From NCBI GenBank assembly GCA_033239525.1, contig BSYO01000020.1, positions 5,705,892 to 5,769,891 on the forward strand: 64,000 nt of DNA, read 5' to 3'. Numbering within the stretch: the first letter of the stretch is position 1; the number at the start of each line of letters is the position of its first letter. This stretch comes from Nepenthes gracilis. Taxonomy: Eukaryota > Streptophyta > Magnoliopsida > Caryophyllales > Nepenthaceae. This document shows positions 11,366 through 23,756 of the stretch, piece by piece. The notes under the pieces are model-generated. The model was not told the origin of the DNA. It worked only from the letters and a program-made list of their open reading frames with translations, and searched no databases. A program made the translations under genes and the position numbers.

Positions 11366-12562
11366 GCCAAAGAGAGGGGATCACTCAGAAGCGGAAGAAT
11401 CGCCGGGGGTTGGAGAGCCATAATGTCGTCGCTAGCACCGAAGCTCAGTCTCCTGGGTAGCCAAACGAGTATCCAACCGCTCAAAACCAACAAGGAGCTG
11501 TGACTGTAACTGAGATTGGGACGCAAGAATCCGCTCTTGGGAGAAATACAGATGCTCAAAACGGTCAACAAGATGAGACATCTGACCCATCAGAGCGGCT
11601 GAGGAAGAAGTAGAGTGCTGATGCAAAGTAGATGGTCTAGGACCCGGGGGGTCAGGGAAGGACGAAGCAGAGCCAGAGGGGCCTTCATCCGGTTGAGAAG
11701 GTGGCACGTCAGGGAGAGGCTCATCGAACGGCTCCGGGAGGTCTGCAGCAAAGCGTCGTACGTGAGACCGACTCTGAGCAAAAGTGGTGGAAATGATAGG
11801 ATGGCCGAGCTGAAGACGAGGAAAGTCGGCCGAATGGGTGACCGAGCCCAGCAAGCAACTGCTAAATAAGGCACCCGTGAGGAAGGTTGTCATCATTCCG
11901 TCCGGAGAAGTGGGAAATAATGTGAGTAATGAAGTGGGACGGTAAATCAATCGGCTGACCACTCAAGGGAGCATACAAAAATAAGGCTTTTTCCTGGGGA
12001 ATGGATGAGAAGTGGGAAATGGAAAACAGGTTCGTGAGCATGATACGGCTCACGACCAAACGCCAAGGGGAGAGGTAGAAGGTCTTGAAAGCTTTGCCAT
12101 TCCACTCCAGAGGGGCACCATGGAGAAAGGTGGCAACCTCATTGTTACGAGGCCGAGAGAACAAAGAATAAGGGTAGGTCGGGTTTTCCACCTGAGGGAG
12201 ACCAATAACGTGTGCAAGAATATCGACGGTGATGTGAAAGTGTGCCCCCTCACAAAGGTGGAGAAGGAATCGTGAGAAATCACTTGAATATTAGAGTAGA
12301 ACTCTTGAATGAGTATAAACGATGGAGCAACCAAACCTGTGAGGATCGGCGCCCAACCATGGTCAGTGAAGAGAGAGGAGATGGAAAGATCAACTGAGTC
12401 AAAGCAGACTTCCCATTCAAGGAAGAGTTGGTGATGTGACATGTGGGTGGTAAAGAGAGTCTCGGCCTCGGGACTGATAAATCGAGCAGGAGCGGAGATC
12501 CCACTCGGCCGAGGGCGTTTGCCACTTGACTTACGCGACATAGACTTTCGTGGAGCCGACAT
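11366..12562 (-). pseudogene. SIRE extra ORF after pol (plant transposon-protein-like), frameshifted
   Basis: Starts at ATG 12562 (MSAPRKSMSRKSSGKR), a basic serine-rich N terminus. Next come VSHDSFSTFVRGHTF-type sequence and a block WNGKAFKTFYLSPWRLVVSR (about 12040-12110). A proline-rich stretch and a C-terminal coiled-coil-like segment follow (HLVDRFEHLYFSQERIL ... FERLDTRLATQETEL, about 11440-11560). The parts lie in different frames, so at least two frameshifts are present. The resemblance is to the 'putative plant transposon protein' domain found in ORFs downstream of pol in SIRE/Maximus elements. Its function is unknown; an envelope role has been proposed for such ORFs but nothing here shows one. 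Confidence 0.6.
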
Positions 12563-14943
12563 CTAAAAAAAATAAGAACACTACAATTAAACAAAATATA
12601 TATATATGTTTGAATATATATATATAGGTGGGAAACCGGGCACGTGAATTCTGAAGCCGTGCACAGTGGCGGCTTTAGCCGGCGTCTTAAGCCGCTCACC
12701 TGTCGTCGGCGGCTTGAAGATTCACGGTCGGCGCAAGGTGACGTGACGCACGGGAATGCAGTGCCAAAGGCCACCGGAGCACTCTGTAACGCCCCCAAGT
12801 CCGAGTCACCCGACCCGACCCGAAATTGCCATGCGGAAACCTAAAATCATAAATGATCTCATAAATACATCACTAAATAATACATATTGATTTTCATTCC
12901 CTTAATAAATATTTTAAATACAATAAATGCTTATAAAAATCTGAACTCCGGGAACGCAGTCCCGACAGTAAAACCTTGATTAATAAAGTTAACTTTAGAG
13001 CCTCTAGTCACAAGCTTCTCATCCCAAGATAGTCCCCATCCCGCAATTCTTCAGCTACAACTTGATTTCTTTTAACCTGTCATAACCTTACACTGGAGCC
13101 AATAAAACGCAAGGTGAGTATAAGGCCCAGCAAGTAAATAAACAAAGAAATAATGGAATACAATAACGCGTCTCGGAACATAATTACATAGACAATTATC
13201 CGAGATTCAATAACATGTCGTATCCACGACTCAAAACCATATGACAACAAGACTCAAGGATGCAAATTGGATTCCACGGAATCCGAGTAACAATCACGGC
13301 ATAGGTTCCATCGAACTCTTCACAAAAGAGGTCCCAAAATATCACGAAAGTCTCTTTGGACCTTATACATCACTGTGAGCCCTCAATTCACACACCCGAC
13401 CCACAGCGGGTAACCTCAAGGTTCCGGTGCTCGCAAGTTTGACAAGCAACCCTATGATCTCATGATACTTGCCAGCCGTAGTGTACAAGTATCGAATCAA
13501 CACTTTCGTTATCCCATCGGATAACCTTCACATATTCTATTATCCACTGATCCATAGAATATTCATATCATTATCAAGTCAAACCAAGCACCACCTCGGC
13601 TCGATATCCACTGATATCTCACAATTCGGTTCACAGGATTATAAGTATCCATCTAAACAAACTCAACTCCCGGAATATGGATTCAGTATCGGAAAAGTGT
13701 AGACCACACTAAGGTTTCGTAGCCTCCCATTTGACCCAATACCTTAGTGTTTTCATACGATCTCCTCAACTTAGTCATAGAGTGCCAATAAATATATGCA
13801 CGCTGAAAAAGTTAACACAAGGATAATTTATCAAAATTACAGAAATATTCACTTAACCAACTGGTATTATTTATAAACACATAAATATATATAAAAATAC
13901 ACACGGAGAGAGAGAGAGATACACACGCACTGCCATACATATATCTGCCAGCCCAAGCCAAACAGCATACGCCACTCACATCCTCACACACTTGGCAGCA
14001 AAGCTGTCACCTCACCACCTCACACCACCCACGCACGCACGCTTGGCAGCACTCTGCCAACATTCACTGCACACACTACTCACACAGTTATAGAAATTTA
14101 CATATTTACAAATACAACACACACCTCACACATTGCTCACCTGCACATACAGCCATACACACAACATACGCTGCCGCATACACACGGCAGTACACCTGCA
14201 CCAGCAATGCCAAATTCACACGCCCATTGAACTTACAACACAATTCCTCACTCGAATACACATACTGTCGCACAACATGACCGTACATGCACATATACGT
14301 ATATAACAATATATATACATACGGTATATTTCCACGACCCATACACACAACCACGCACCGAGCACCGAGCACACACGCATTTGAACAACACCGACATCCA
14401 GCCGGCCAACTGAGCATAAAGCTCTGTTTTGCCCAATCGCTTTTATTTTTCTATTTTATTACAGATTAACAGCAAAATCAGAAAGGAAGGATTCAATTAC
14501 AAGAAAGAGAATTTACTTTCCAAGAATGAGAGGGAAGCTTTACTTGCCTGATTTGAACAGAACGATTAGGATTAATGGCGGCGAGGGGTTAACGGCGACG
14601 TAAACTGACGACGGCAACGGCAACGGCTCCAACCACAGCAATCGGCAACGGCGGCGGCTTCGACTGCAGCAATCGGCTAGGGTTTGCGGCACCGATTGAT
14701 GACGGCGACACTCCTCTGTTCAATCACGCAACGACGACTACGGCTCCAAATGACGGCGACTCCGGCACTAGAAGCTTCGACTGCCGATGCTGAGATGACC
14801 CACAACCCCCAATTTATACACCCACAATTTGGCCGCCCGATTAATTGAACGGAATTGAAACCGCTTGATAGTCGAAGGGGTGAAACGGCAGAAGAAATTA
14901 AGAGGGAGATGGAGATGCGAAACGGAAGGGAGAGAGAGAGAGA

Positions 14944-15654
14944 TGTTGGGGTCACTCCCGAGTGGCATGATGTCCGCGGACTCCATTGGGAAGAATGGAC
15001 GAGGACTCCTTTGAGGCGTCATGTCCGAGCGGTTGCTGAGGACGAGGACAAGGAGCCTAGAAACGTAGGCGTTGATTACTCCCAACGTAGGCCTGCGAGA
15101 TGACCGTTTTGCGGTGGGTTGGTCACCCACTCGATTGGATGTTGCGGCGGCCGAACTTCCCGATGACCCGAACTGCCATCCGACACGTCAAGCATGCGCT
15201 GCCATGGCAGGCCCTAGGGCGTAGATCTGGAGACCTACGTCCAGTAGGGTGGGCGGACATGCCACCTTTGTATATATATATATAGAAGCTTGTTGCCCTT
15301 GCTGCGTGTGCTAGAGCTGGGACTTTTTGAGTTCTAAGAGCCTTGAGAGAGCTGTGGGCAAGCTTTGTTGTAAAGATAGAGTGAGATACACTTTGAGAGA
15401 GGAAGGTTGTACACTTGAGATTGTTTTGTTTCGTTAGAGCTTGAGTAGCCAACACTTGTAAACAATTCTCTTATAGTACATTTCTTCGTGATTTTTCCCT
15501 TGGTTTCAGAAGGGCTTTCCACGTTAAAACTTGTGTGTTCTCTTTTTCTTCTCTATCCTTACTTTCCTTGCCGTCCGAGAGCTCTGTTCTGTGTGCTGTC
15601 CGAGAACTCTGTCCGCTCGGTCACCCGCGTCTTCCACGTGTTTTTGTGCTAACA
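14944..15654 (+). repeat. Tork-like 5' LTR (711 bp)
   Basis: Matches 19657-20370 with scattered differences (for example around 15075-15120, where indels cluster). A TATA region (TGTATATATATATATAG) is at about 15269-15285, giving a likely transcription start a little downstream, near 15300. Confidence 0.9.
15267..15285 (+). promoter_or_regulatory. TATA region of the Tork-like LTR promoter
   Basis: A (TA)n run preceded by CCACCTTTG and followed by AGAAGCTTGTTGCCC. The partner LTR has the same arrangement at about 19983-20000, slightly longer. Position inside the LTR fits a U3/R boundary about 325 bp from the LTR start. Confidence 0.55.
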
Positions 15655-15698
15655 AGTGGTATCAGAGATTTTGGTTCTCTATCTTGTTGCTGGCTGCG

Positions 15699-16439
15699 AT
15701 GGAGGTTGGAAGCAAAATGATCTGTTTGAAAGGATCAAACTTTGACTCTTGGCAAAGCAAGATGTCAGACTTGCTTTTTGTGAAGTCCATGCATAATCTC
15801 GTTTTTGCCGCAGCAAAGCCGGCTGACAAAACAGACGAGCAGTGGACGTTTGAGCACAAGCAAGTGTGCGGTTACATACGGCAGTTTGTGGACGATAACG
15901 TGTACAACCACGTTCGGGGTGAGTCCAATGCCAAGACTCTGTGGGAGAAGCTGCAAAAGCTCTTTGCCTCCAAATCTGGAAATAACAAAATCTTTCACTT
16001 GATGTGGCTGATGCAAGTGCGGTACAAGGACGGGTCATCTGTCGCTGATCACCTAAATGAGTTTCAAGGCTGCGTGGACCGGCTGAATGGCGTAGGGACC
16101 AAGTTCGAGGATGAGGTCCTCGGACTGTGGTTGCTAGCAACCCTCCCGGACTCATGGGAGGTTATGAGGATCACCATTGCCAATACAGCTCCAAATAGCG
16201 TGGTGACTTTAGAGATGGCGAAAGGAGCGGTGCTGAACGAGGAAATGCGACGGCGTTCTCAAGGAACGTCCACCTCTCAGCACTCCGAAGTCCTTGTCAC
16301 CGAATGCAGGGGAAGGAGCCGAGGACGTGGCCCAAAGTCTGAAGACAAAGGGCGGAGTAAGTCACGTTCTCGGTACCAAGACATGGAGTGTCATCATTGT
16401 GGCAAGAAAGGCCACATCAAGAAGTTTTGTTATAAGTGA
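15699..16439 (+). pseudogene. Tork-like gag with zinc knuckle, ends at a premature TGA
   Basis: ATG at 15699 opens MEVGSKMICLKGSNFDSWQ, a standard copia gag start (the L-x-G-x-N-F-x-x-W motif). About 246 codons are open through a basic RGRSRGRG/RSKSRSR region to the nucleic-acid-binding zinc knuckle CHHCGKKGHIKKFC (CX2CX4HX4C, 16389-16430). A TGA follows at 16437-16439 where related polyproteins continue. The same frame continues in coding-like fashion (KRENADKQKGEKRR) to a second stop, TAG at 16581-16583, just before the protease. Confidence 0.85.
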
Positions 16440-17330
16440 AAGCGTGAAAACGCTGACAAGCAGAAGGGCGAAAAGAGACGTGGTGAGGAAGAGTCCTCGG
16501 TCTCTGTTGTGACAGGAGAAGATCTCCTTTTCACCCACGAGTCTGAGGACTTAGTGGCTGTGGCTGAGCAGTCCTCGGATTAGGTAGTGGATTCTGGCGC
16601 TTCAATCCACGTTACCTCCAGGAGAGAGCTGTTCTCCCCTTACACTCCGTGCGCCCCAGGAGTGTTAAGAATGGGCAACAAGGAGACGTCCGAGTACATT
16701 GGACGTGGTGACATCACCTTGTTGATGAGCACAGGAGCCCGATTGATTTTGAAGGACGTCCGACACGTCCCTGATATTCGGATGAATATCATTTCAGTGA
16801 GACAGCTTGATGATGAAGGCAACTGCAGCGTCTTCTGTGACGGAAGTTTCAAGCTGGTAAAAGGCTACATGGTGGTTGCCCGAGGAGTAAAGGCTTGAGG
16901 CCTTTACGTAGTGAAAGCCCAGGCCGAGGTAGCAGAGGTGAATGCTACGGGGAGTGTGGAGTACTCGGGCCTGTGGCACAAAAGACTCAGACACATGAGT
17001 GAGCGTGGCATGAGTCATCTGGCGAAAAAGGGTCTCATTCTAGAGATGGATGGAGACATGCCGAGGACTTGTCCTCACTGCATGGCGGGGAAGCAACGCA
17101 GGGTCTCCTTTTCAGGAGAAGCATATTCCAAGAGGTCCGAGGTTTTAGAGCTCGTACACACTGATGTGTGTGGTCCCCTCCCGGAGAAATCATTTGGCAG
17201 AGCACAATACTTTGTCTCCTTTATTGTCGCGACCGCCAAGGAAGCCGGGGTTCCCTTTGAAGACCAAAGATCAGTTGCGGGAACCTTGAGCGATTCCATG
17301 TCCTTGTTGAGCGAGACCGGAGGAGATTAA
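16440..17330 (+). pseudogene. Tork-like protease and N-terminal integrase, with stops
   Basis: The protease active-site motif VVDSGAS starts at 16584, directly after the TAG at 16581. Another stop (TGA) lies at about 16896. Then comes the integrase zinc-binding region: LWHKRLRHMSERGM and CPHCMAGKQ (HHCC pattern, about 16972-17095), followed by the first catalytic aspartate region, HTDVCGPL. Downstream of about 17230 the integrase core loses frame and similarity. Both aspartates named here are present, but no uninterrupted frame links them. Confidence 0.8.
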
Positions 17331-18232
17331 AGGCCGTTCGGAGTGATAACCGGAGAGAGTACATAGGGACGTTTGATACTGTAGGAGCTCACGGCATCAA
17401 ACATCGAAAACTCCACCAAAGACGCCACGGTTGAATGGCGTGGTGAGAGAGGATGAATCGGCCCGATGGAAAGGGTCGGTGCATGTTATCCGAGGCCAGG
17501 CTTCCCGGATCTTTTTGGGCCGAGACCTTGAGGACGGCCGCCACGTGATCAACCTGAGTCGCCCGATAAGCCTCTCGATGGGAAAGTTCAGGCGATTTGG
17601 ACGGAAAGGAACTGTAATCTGACAGCCGTCTTCGACTTTCGGGCCGCAAGCCTTTGTTCATGTTAGAGAGATGAAAGGACCAGCCGAGCCAAAGACAATG
17701 AAATGTGTCTTTTTGGCTATGGCGAGGATGAATTTGGGTGTAGGTTTTATGACCCGAAAGGAAAAGAAGCTGGTCGGTCCGCGACATGGTCTTTGTTGAG
17801 GGCGAGACCATCGAGGACATTGGGAAGGAGCGAAGTCTCCTCCCACTACTTCCGAGACGGACGAGTTGATTTTGATGCTGTCCGGCCCGAGTGCCTCTGG
17901 AGTCCGATGTCGGCGCTCGGTGTGGCGGCATAACCAAGATGAGGCGGTTCCTACGTCTCGGGACTTGGTCAAGATTTGCACCTCCTCGGGCCGAGGTTGC
18001 CCCAATGACAAGACGGTCGTCTGCAGTAAAGGCGTCCGTCAAATCGCCTTCCCCAGCAAGTGAGTTTGTCCTCCTCACCGATCTTTGGAGAACCAGAGTT
18101 TTGATTAGGCCATGTGTAGCGCTCGGAAAGGATGAATTGTTTGAAGCCATGAAGGAAGAAATGGCTTCTCTTCATAAAAACTTTACCTTTGGTCAAGCAA
18201 ACTGCCTAAGGGAAAAGAAGGCTCAAGAATAA
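17331..18232 (+). pseudogene. Tork-like integrase C-terminal region, degenerate
   Basis: About 0.9 kb with many short frames and no clean domain. Fragments such as CLFGYGEDEFGCRFYDP (17703-17753) resemble the copia integrase C-terminal block (FxGYxxxxxGYRlYdP). Frame changes occur within tens of codons. Position between integrase and RT supports the assignment. Confidence 0.55.
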
Positions 18233-18780
18233 ATGGGTCTTCCGCCTCAAGGCAACCGAGACACAGCTAAGCCAAGACACAAGGCACGACTTGTGGTGAA
18301 GGGATTTGTCAACGAAAGGGTGTTGACTTTGATGAAATCTTCGCACCCGTTGAAGATGTCCTCGTTCCGTGTAGTGCTCGGGACCGCGGCTTTGGACACG
18401 AGATTGAGCAAGCGGACGTCCGGACAGCTTTTCTCCATGGAGATCTAGAGGAAGAGATCTACATGGAGCAACCAGATGGTTTTGAAGTCAAAGGAAAGAA
18501 GGGACTTGTTTGTCACTTGAAGAAGAGCTTGTATGGGCTGAAACAAGCTCCGAGACAGTGGTATCGGAAGTTTGAGTCTGTTATGGTCGGACAAGGGTAC
18601 CATAAGACTTCTTCGGATCACTATGTCTTTGTTCAGAAGTTCTCAGAAAACGACTTTGTCATCCTTCTCCTTTATGTGGATGACATGCTGGTGGTCGGAC
18701 AGAATGGTGCTCGGATCATGAAGCTAAAGAAGCAATTGGGGCAGTCTTTCGCCATGAAAGACCTCGGACCGGCGAAATAG
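18233..18780 (+). pseudogene. Tork-like reverse transcriptase, frameshifted
   Basis: The 5' part is broken over several frames (KARLVVKGF at about 18275-18305; ADVRTAFLHGDLEEEIYMEQP in pieces around 18410-18475). From 18463 a clean frame runs [28 protein letters not shown] and LLYVDDMLVVG. The YVDD catalytic box is intact. The frame ends in TAG at 18778-18780, right after MKDLGPAK. Confidence 0.85.
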
Positions 18781-19647
18781 ATTCTGGGGATCAGAATTTC
18801 TCGCGACCGAGAGGGCAAGAAGCTTTGGCTATCCCAGGAAGGCTATATTGAAAAGGTGCTTGAGATTCGGCATGGAAGGGTCCAAGCACATCAAGACTCC
18901 ATTGGCCAACCATTTTAAGTTGAGCAAACAGCAGTGTCCGTCCTCGGACACTGAGAAGGCTCGCATGAGTAAGATTCCTTACTCCTCGACCGTTAGCGAC
19001 TTGATGTATCGCGGCCGTGTGTCTGTGGCCGGACATTGCTCATCGGGTTGGCCTTGTGAGTAGATTCCTCTCAAACCCGGTGTATGGAGCATTGGTGCTC
19101 AGTGAAGTGGATTTTCGATATCTCTGCTGGGACATCCAAGACGGGTTTTACGGTTTGGGAACGGGAGCCTCAACTGATTGCGACACAGGACAGAGACATG
19201 GCGGGGACGTTGATTCTCGAAATCAACGTCCAGGATACTGGTGAAATTTACGGGAGGGCGGTCTCCCGGGGAGTCCAAGTTACGTAGTCGTCGCTCTCTC
19301 CTCTACGAAGCGAGTTTATTGTCAGACGGAGGCTTGTAAAGGAAATGCTTTGGATGAAGAGGTTTGTCCAAGAATTGGGTCTAAGGCAAGAGACATACGA
19401 AATCCTTTGTGATAGTCAAAGTGCCATTCACTTGTGTAAAAACTCCTCATTCCATTCTCGGTCAAAACACATTGACGTGCGATATCATTGGATGAGAGAT
19501 ATTTTTGATGATGGGCAGTTATCAATTGGAAAGGTCCGCTCGGACGATAATGGGTCAGATATGCTGACAAAGGTTTTGCCAAAGGGGAAGCTGGAAGCTT
19601 GTTGTGACATTGCCGGTCTAACTAACTTCACTCCCACTCGGTCGTGA
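18781..19647 (+). pseudogene. Tork-like RNase H, frameshifted
   Basis: From the RT thumb region (ILGIRISRDREGKKLWLSQ region at 18780-18850, broken) to the RNase H. The last 100 codons (19345-19647) are clean: LWMKRFVQELGL, LCDSQSAIHLCKNSSFHSRSK, HIDVRYHWMRD and DMLTKVLPKG (motifs given separately). The stop at 19645-19647 is ten bases before the 3' LTR. The adjacent GAGGGGAAGTT tract is the likely polypurine primer. Confidence 0.82.
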
Positions 19648-19656
19648 GGGGAAGTT

Positions 19657-20370
19657 TGTTGGGGTCACTCCCGAGTGGCATGATGTCTGCGGACTCCATT
19701 GGGAAGAATGGACGAGGACTCCTTTGAGGCGTCATGTCCGAGCGGTTGCTGAGGACGAGGACAAGGAGCCTAGAAACGTAGGCGTTGATTCTGTCAACGT
19801 AGGCCTGCAGATGGCCGTTTTTGCAGGTGGGTTGGTCACACACTCTAATTGGATGTTGCAGCCGGTTTTCCTCTTCCCGATGACAGCTGCCATCCGACAC
19901 GCTAAACATGCGCCCGCCATGGCAGGCCTAGGGCGTAGGTCTGGAGACCTATGTCCAGTAGGGTGGGCGGACACGCCACCTTTGTATATATATATATATA
20001 GAAACTTGTTGCCCTTGCTGCGTGTGCTAGAGCTGGGACGTTTTGAGTTCTAAGAGCCTTGAGAGAGCTGTGGGCAAGCTTTGTTGTAAAGATAGAGTGA
20101 GATACACTTTGAGAGAGGAAGGTTGTACACTTGAGATTATTTTCTTTCGTTAGAGCTTGAATAGCCAACACTTGTAAACAATTCTCTTATAGTACATTTC
20201 TTCGTGGTTTTTTCCTTGGTTTCAGAAGGGCTTTCCACGTTAAAATTTGTATGTTCTCTTTTTCTTCTCTATCCTTACTTTCCTTGCCGTCCGAGAGCTT
20301 TACTCTGTGTGCTGTCCGAGAACTCTGTTCGCTCGGTCACCCGCGTCTTCCGCGTGTTTTTGTGCCAACA
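19657..20370 (+). repeat. Tork-like 3' LTR (714 bp)
   Basis: Direct repeat of 14944-15654. Ends CCAACA, followed by the target duplication AGAGA. Confidence 0.9.
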
Positions 20371-20811
20371 AGAGACAGAAAGAGCGAGAGAAACAAAGAG
20401 ACAGAAGAGAAAGAGAAAAACGAGAGAGCGAGAGAGAAACTGAGAGGGAGAGACAGAGATGGGGAGAAGAATCGAGAAAGAGGAAAAAATAATAAGTGTG
20501 AATCATTACTTAGATTTTAATATTATTTATTATATTAATTTTAATATTATAATTACTTAAACGTTTATATTATTAACATCTTTTATTATTAATTATTATC
20601 ATTATTATTAAAACGTTATACGTCTTATTTTATTATTATTATTAATTATTACACTTTTATATTATTATGATTATTATATTTATTACTTATTATTAATTAC
20701 TAATTATTTAATACCATAAATATTAACAATATTTATTAATATCAAAATAATATATTATTATTTATTATTAAATTTATTTAATAATTCGAGTCGAAATACC
20801 AGGGTATTACA

Positions 20812-21360
20812 ACTACCGCCTGCACCAACGGTGCCGGCCGATTGTGACAGCAGGGAGGAGCACCCACACAGTGAATGGGAGTGCCCGGCCAGTGGTGTGG
20901 GAGAAGACACCGAAAACGCCATGAACGGCCGTGGGCAAAGGACACCGAGGACTCACGGAGTCCATGGACTACGCTCAAAATCCATGCAAGAACCGGTCGA
21001 TTTGGAGGAAGGAGGTGAGTAATTGGTAACCCATAAAGTCAACCCACCAAAAAAAGGGAAAATCGGGGCCGACACCACCACGAACGGCGGCGGCAACAGT
21101 AAACCAAAAACAGAGAGGGACGAGTGAGGATTTATCTTGAGAACGCCAACAATGGAGGAGAAGGAGGATAGATCTAGTGGTGAGTGAGAGGGAGAGAAGC
21201 GGCCGACGCAAGGAGAGGGTAAAAGCAGCGAAGATCTTGAGGGTTGTGGGCGGCGCACGCTGCGCTCTTGATGATAAAGGCCAGCAATGGGCGTTTGAGC
21301 CCACAGTGGGCGAGCGTAGAGATGCGCGTCTCCTTTTTTTTTATATATAAAGTATAGGAG
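20812..21360 (-). other. SIRE spacer between RNase H and the extra ORF
   Basis: Sequence of the SIRE element between the end of pol (21361) and the inserted LTR at 20811. Several frames of 60-110 codons exist on both strands, but none shows a recognised motif. It may hold the degenerate start of the extra ORF region. Confidence 0.4.
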
Positions 21361-22773
21361 TTATCCATCGGGTAGTGAGCACACTCCGATGGCAGTTCTC
21401 AAAAATTTAAACCGCACACTGTCTAAGGGTTTGGTGAGGATATCGGCCAGCTGATGTTCGGTTGGAGTGTGTGTAAGTGATATGAATCGAGTTTCCACAA
21501 GCTCACGAATAAAATGATGCCGAATATCGATATATTTGGTACAGGAGTGTTGGACAGGGTTTTTAGAAATATTTATTGCACTAGTATTGTCACAATAAAT
21601 CTGCATAGTATCTTGGATAATACCATAGTCAAGAAGTATTTGTTTCATCCATAAGAGTTGTGTGCAACAGCTACCCGCGGCTATGTATTCGGTTTCAGCC
21701 GTAGATAATGAAATGGAGTTTTATTTCTTACTCAACCAAGCCACCAGGTTGGAGCCGACATAAAAACACCCACCGGAGGTGCTCTTTTGATCCTCAATAT
21801 TTTCGGCCCAATCGGCATCGGAGTATCCGGCCAAAGCAAAATTTGATTCATTAGAGAAGAGAATCTCAAAATCAGACGTCCCGTTGATATATCGAATAAT
21901 ACGCTTAACTGCACTTAAATAGGATTCTTTTGGATTAGATTGATAATGGGCACAGACACCGACACTAAATGCAATGTCGGGTCGGCTAATTGTCAAATAC
22001 AAGAGGCTACCAATCATGCTTCTGTAAGGAGAGGGATCGACACTCTTGCCTGCAGGATCACGATCCAACTCGGAGGACGTGCTTATGGGGGATCGAGTAT
22101 GTTTAGAGTTATCAAGATTGAAGCATTTGACAAGGTCCTTGGCATATTTGGCTTGGGAAATAAAGGTACCGTGAGAGAGTTGCAAAATTTACAAGCCAAG
22201 GAAGTATGTAAGTTCTCCGATCATACTCATTTCGAATTCTGAGGCCATACATTTTGCAAAGAAATGAGCACATGAGTCTACAGTAGTGCCAAAGACGATG
22301 TTATCAACATAAACTTGGGCTACCAACACACATTTGTCAGTCATTTGGACAAATAGAGTTTTATCTATACTCACTCGAACAAAACCATGATCATTAAGGT
22401 ACGATGTAAGACGTTCGTACCAAGCTCTGGGAGCTTGCTTAAGGCCGTAGAGAGCCTTCTTGAGTTTGTACACATGATCTAGATATGTAGGATTCACAAA
22501 GCCTTTTGGTTGTTCAACATAGACCTCTTCTTGTATGAATCCGTTTAGGAATACACTTTTGACATCCATTTGGTATAATTTAAAACCCATGGTACATGCA
22601 ACAGATAGAAGGATACGAATAGACTCCAGACGGGCCACAGGGGCAAAAGTCTCGTCATAGTCAATGCCTTCTACCTGAATATATCATTGAGCAACAAGAC
22701 GAGCTTTATTACGGGTGATATTACCATTTTCATCGGTTTTATTTTTGAATATCCACTTGGTCCCAATGACATT
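21361..22773 (-). pseudogene. SIRE reverse transcriptase and RNase H, stops and catalytic change
   Basis: Read on the minus strand from 22773 downward. Motifs are TKWIFKNKTDENGNITR (about 22680-22755), [47 protein letters not shown] and VYVDNIVFG. The RT box reads YVDN where active enzymes have YVDD, a single G-to-A type change on the coding strand. The frame continues through RT into RNase H (ISRPDIAFSVGVC, DADWAENIEDQKSTSGG, IYCDNTSAINISKNP, HIDIRHHFIRE-like, LADILTKPLD) with single stops near 22690, 22189 and 21720. These sit in one reading frame, so damage is mostly point mutation. The 5' end is cut by the solo LTR. Confidence 0.88.
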
Positions 22774-23721
22774 TGTCACGAACCCAAACCAAGTAGGTCA
22801 ATTTAAATAATTAATTATAATTTCTAAAATCTAAAATCCCAAATAATTTCAAATAATAATATTAAGTCCCAAAATTCGGGTGTGACAAACCAAAATATAC
22901 ACTCAACAAAATTAAAATTCTCACAGAACCTCATCAAACAACCGTCTGAACAATATAAATGTGACCTGCTCTACAATCATCGTAAGGGAGATAATAATCC
23001 GACCCAAAAATCATCATCAAACATAACATAATATTCAAACTATTCCCGAAATATAACAATAAGCTCATATCTGACTAATTTTATAATCCAAATACATCAA
23101 TTATCAATATAAACCATAATAAAACTGAAACTCACCAAATCTGATTTAATATCCGACCATCACGTCTTTTATACATCTTGCATCCGAACCTTCTACTCAA
23201 GGGGACAAAACAAAAAATGAGCCTAATGCCCAGCAAGTATTATATTTAATCAAAATGAGTCTAATAAATCAGAGGAAATGTCAAATGGATGAAAATCCAA
23301 TCAAATTTCAGAATAAAATCCAATCACAGGCGTCCTCTCCGAGCGCCATTCTCTCTCTCTCACTACGCGCTTCCTCTGCCACTGCTGCCGCTGCTCGACG
23401 ACGACGCCACGCCAAACAACCACCACTATAGACGGCCGTCGCCGGCCTCTCCCAGTGTCACATCGTTTGGCGCCCGATGCTATTGATGCCGGCCGACAAC
23501 CATCGCTTTTTCTCTTGCGAAACCACCACCGACCAAATTTCCAACATCCGACAACCACCAAAGACCGTGTTGTCCTCGCCCGCACGCGCTCGGCCCCCGC
23601 CGCCTCCCTCCTCCGTTGCGAACCTGAAACCCTAGCTCGCTCTCTCACCTCCTTTCTCTCTCCCCGATCCCCTCTTCCAATCTTATCTCTTCTTTTATCT
23701 TTTCTTTTTTTTCTTTTTAAC

Positions 23722-23756
<35 letters not shown>

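Larger units (their letters stand above)
14944..20370 (+). mobile_element. Tork/Tnt1-like Ty1-copia element, full length, inactive
   Basis: LTRs 14944-15654 and 19657-20370 begin TGTTGGGGTCACTCC and end with CTAACA/CCAACA. The target duplication AGAGA is perfect (14939-14943 and 20371-20375). PBS TGGTATCAGAG follows the left LTR at 15657. Order is gag, protease, integrase, RT, RNase H, all on the + strand, as in Ty1-copia. It sits inside a gypsy LTR, which sits inside the SIRE element, which sits in a gene intron: three levels of nesting. It carries several stops and frameshifts. Confidence 0.92.
12785..20811 (-). mobile_element. Tekay-like gypsy LTR (solo, ~2.6 kb), split by a copia insertion
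   Basis: Excluding the inserted copia (14944-20370 plus one TSD copy), about 2.6 kb remains. It begins TGTAACGCCCCC on the + strand and ends GGGTATTACA. On the minus strand it reads as an LTR: TGTAATACCC, a very AT-rich U3 (20521-20790), a CT-rich transcribed leader (about 20371-20490 and 14860-14945), a GC-rich gene-like part, a GCTGGGCCTTATACTCACCTT-like motif near 13105-13130, and GGGGGCGTTACA at the end. It shares start, motif and orientation with the element at 22774-23942. No internal coding region was seen, so a solo LTR is the simplest call. Flanking CACTC and ACTAC do not make a clear target duplication. Confidence 0.6.

Noticed and set aside
14106..14469. Cys-rich frames of about 100 codons
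   Set aside because: They come from a CA/AC-rich stretch inside the Tekay-like LTR; there is no start context, no family match and no splice signals.
15123..15455. Minus-strand frames in the Tork-like LTR and their copies at 19902-20171
   Set aside because: Identical frames occur in both LTRs and overlap the LTR promoter. They are shadows of LTR sequence.
12780..20816. Target duplication for the Tekay-like LTR
   Set aside because: Flanks CACTC and ACTAC do not match in register, so no duplication is claimed.
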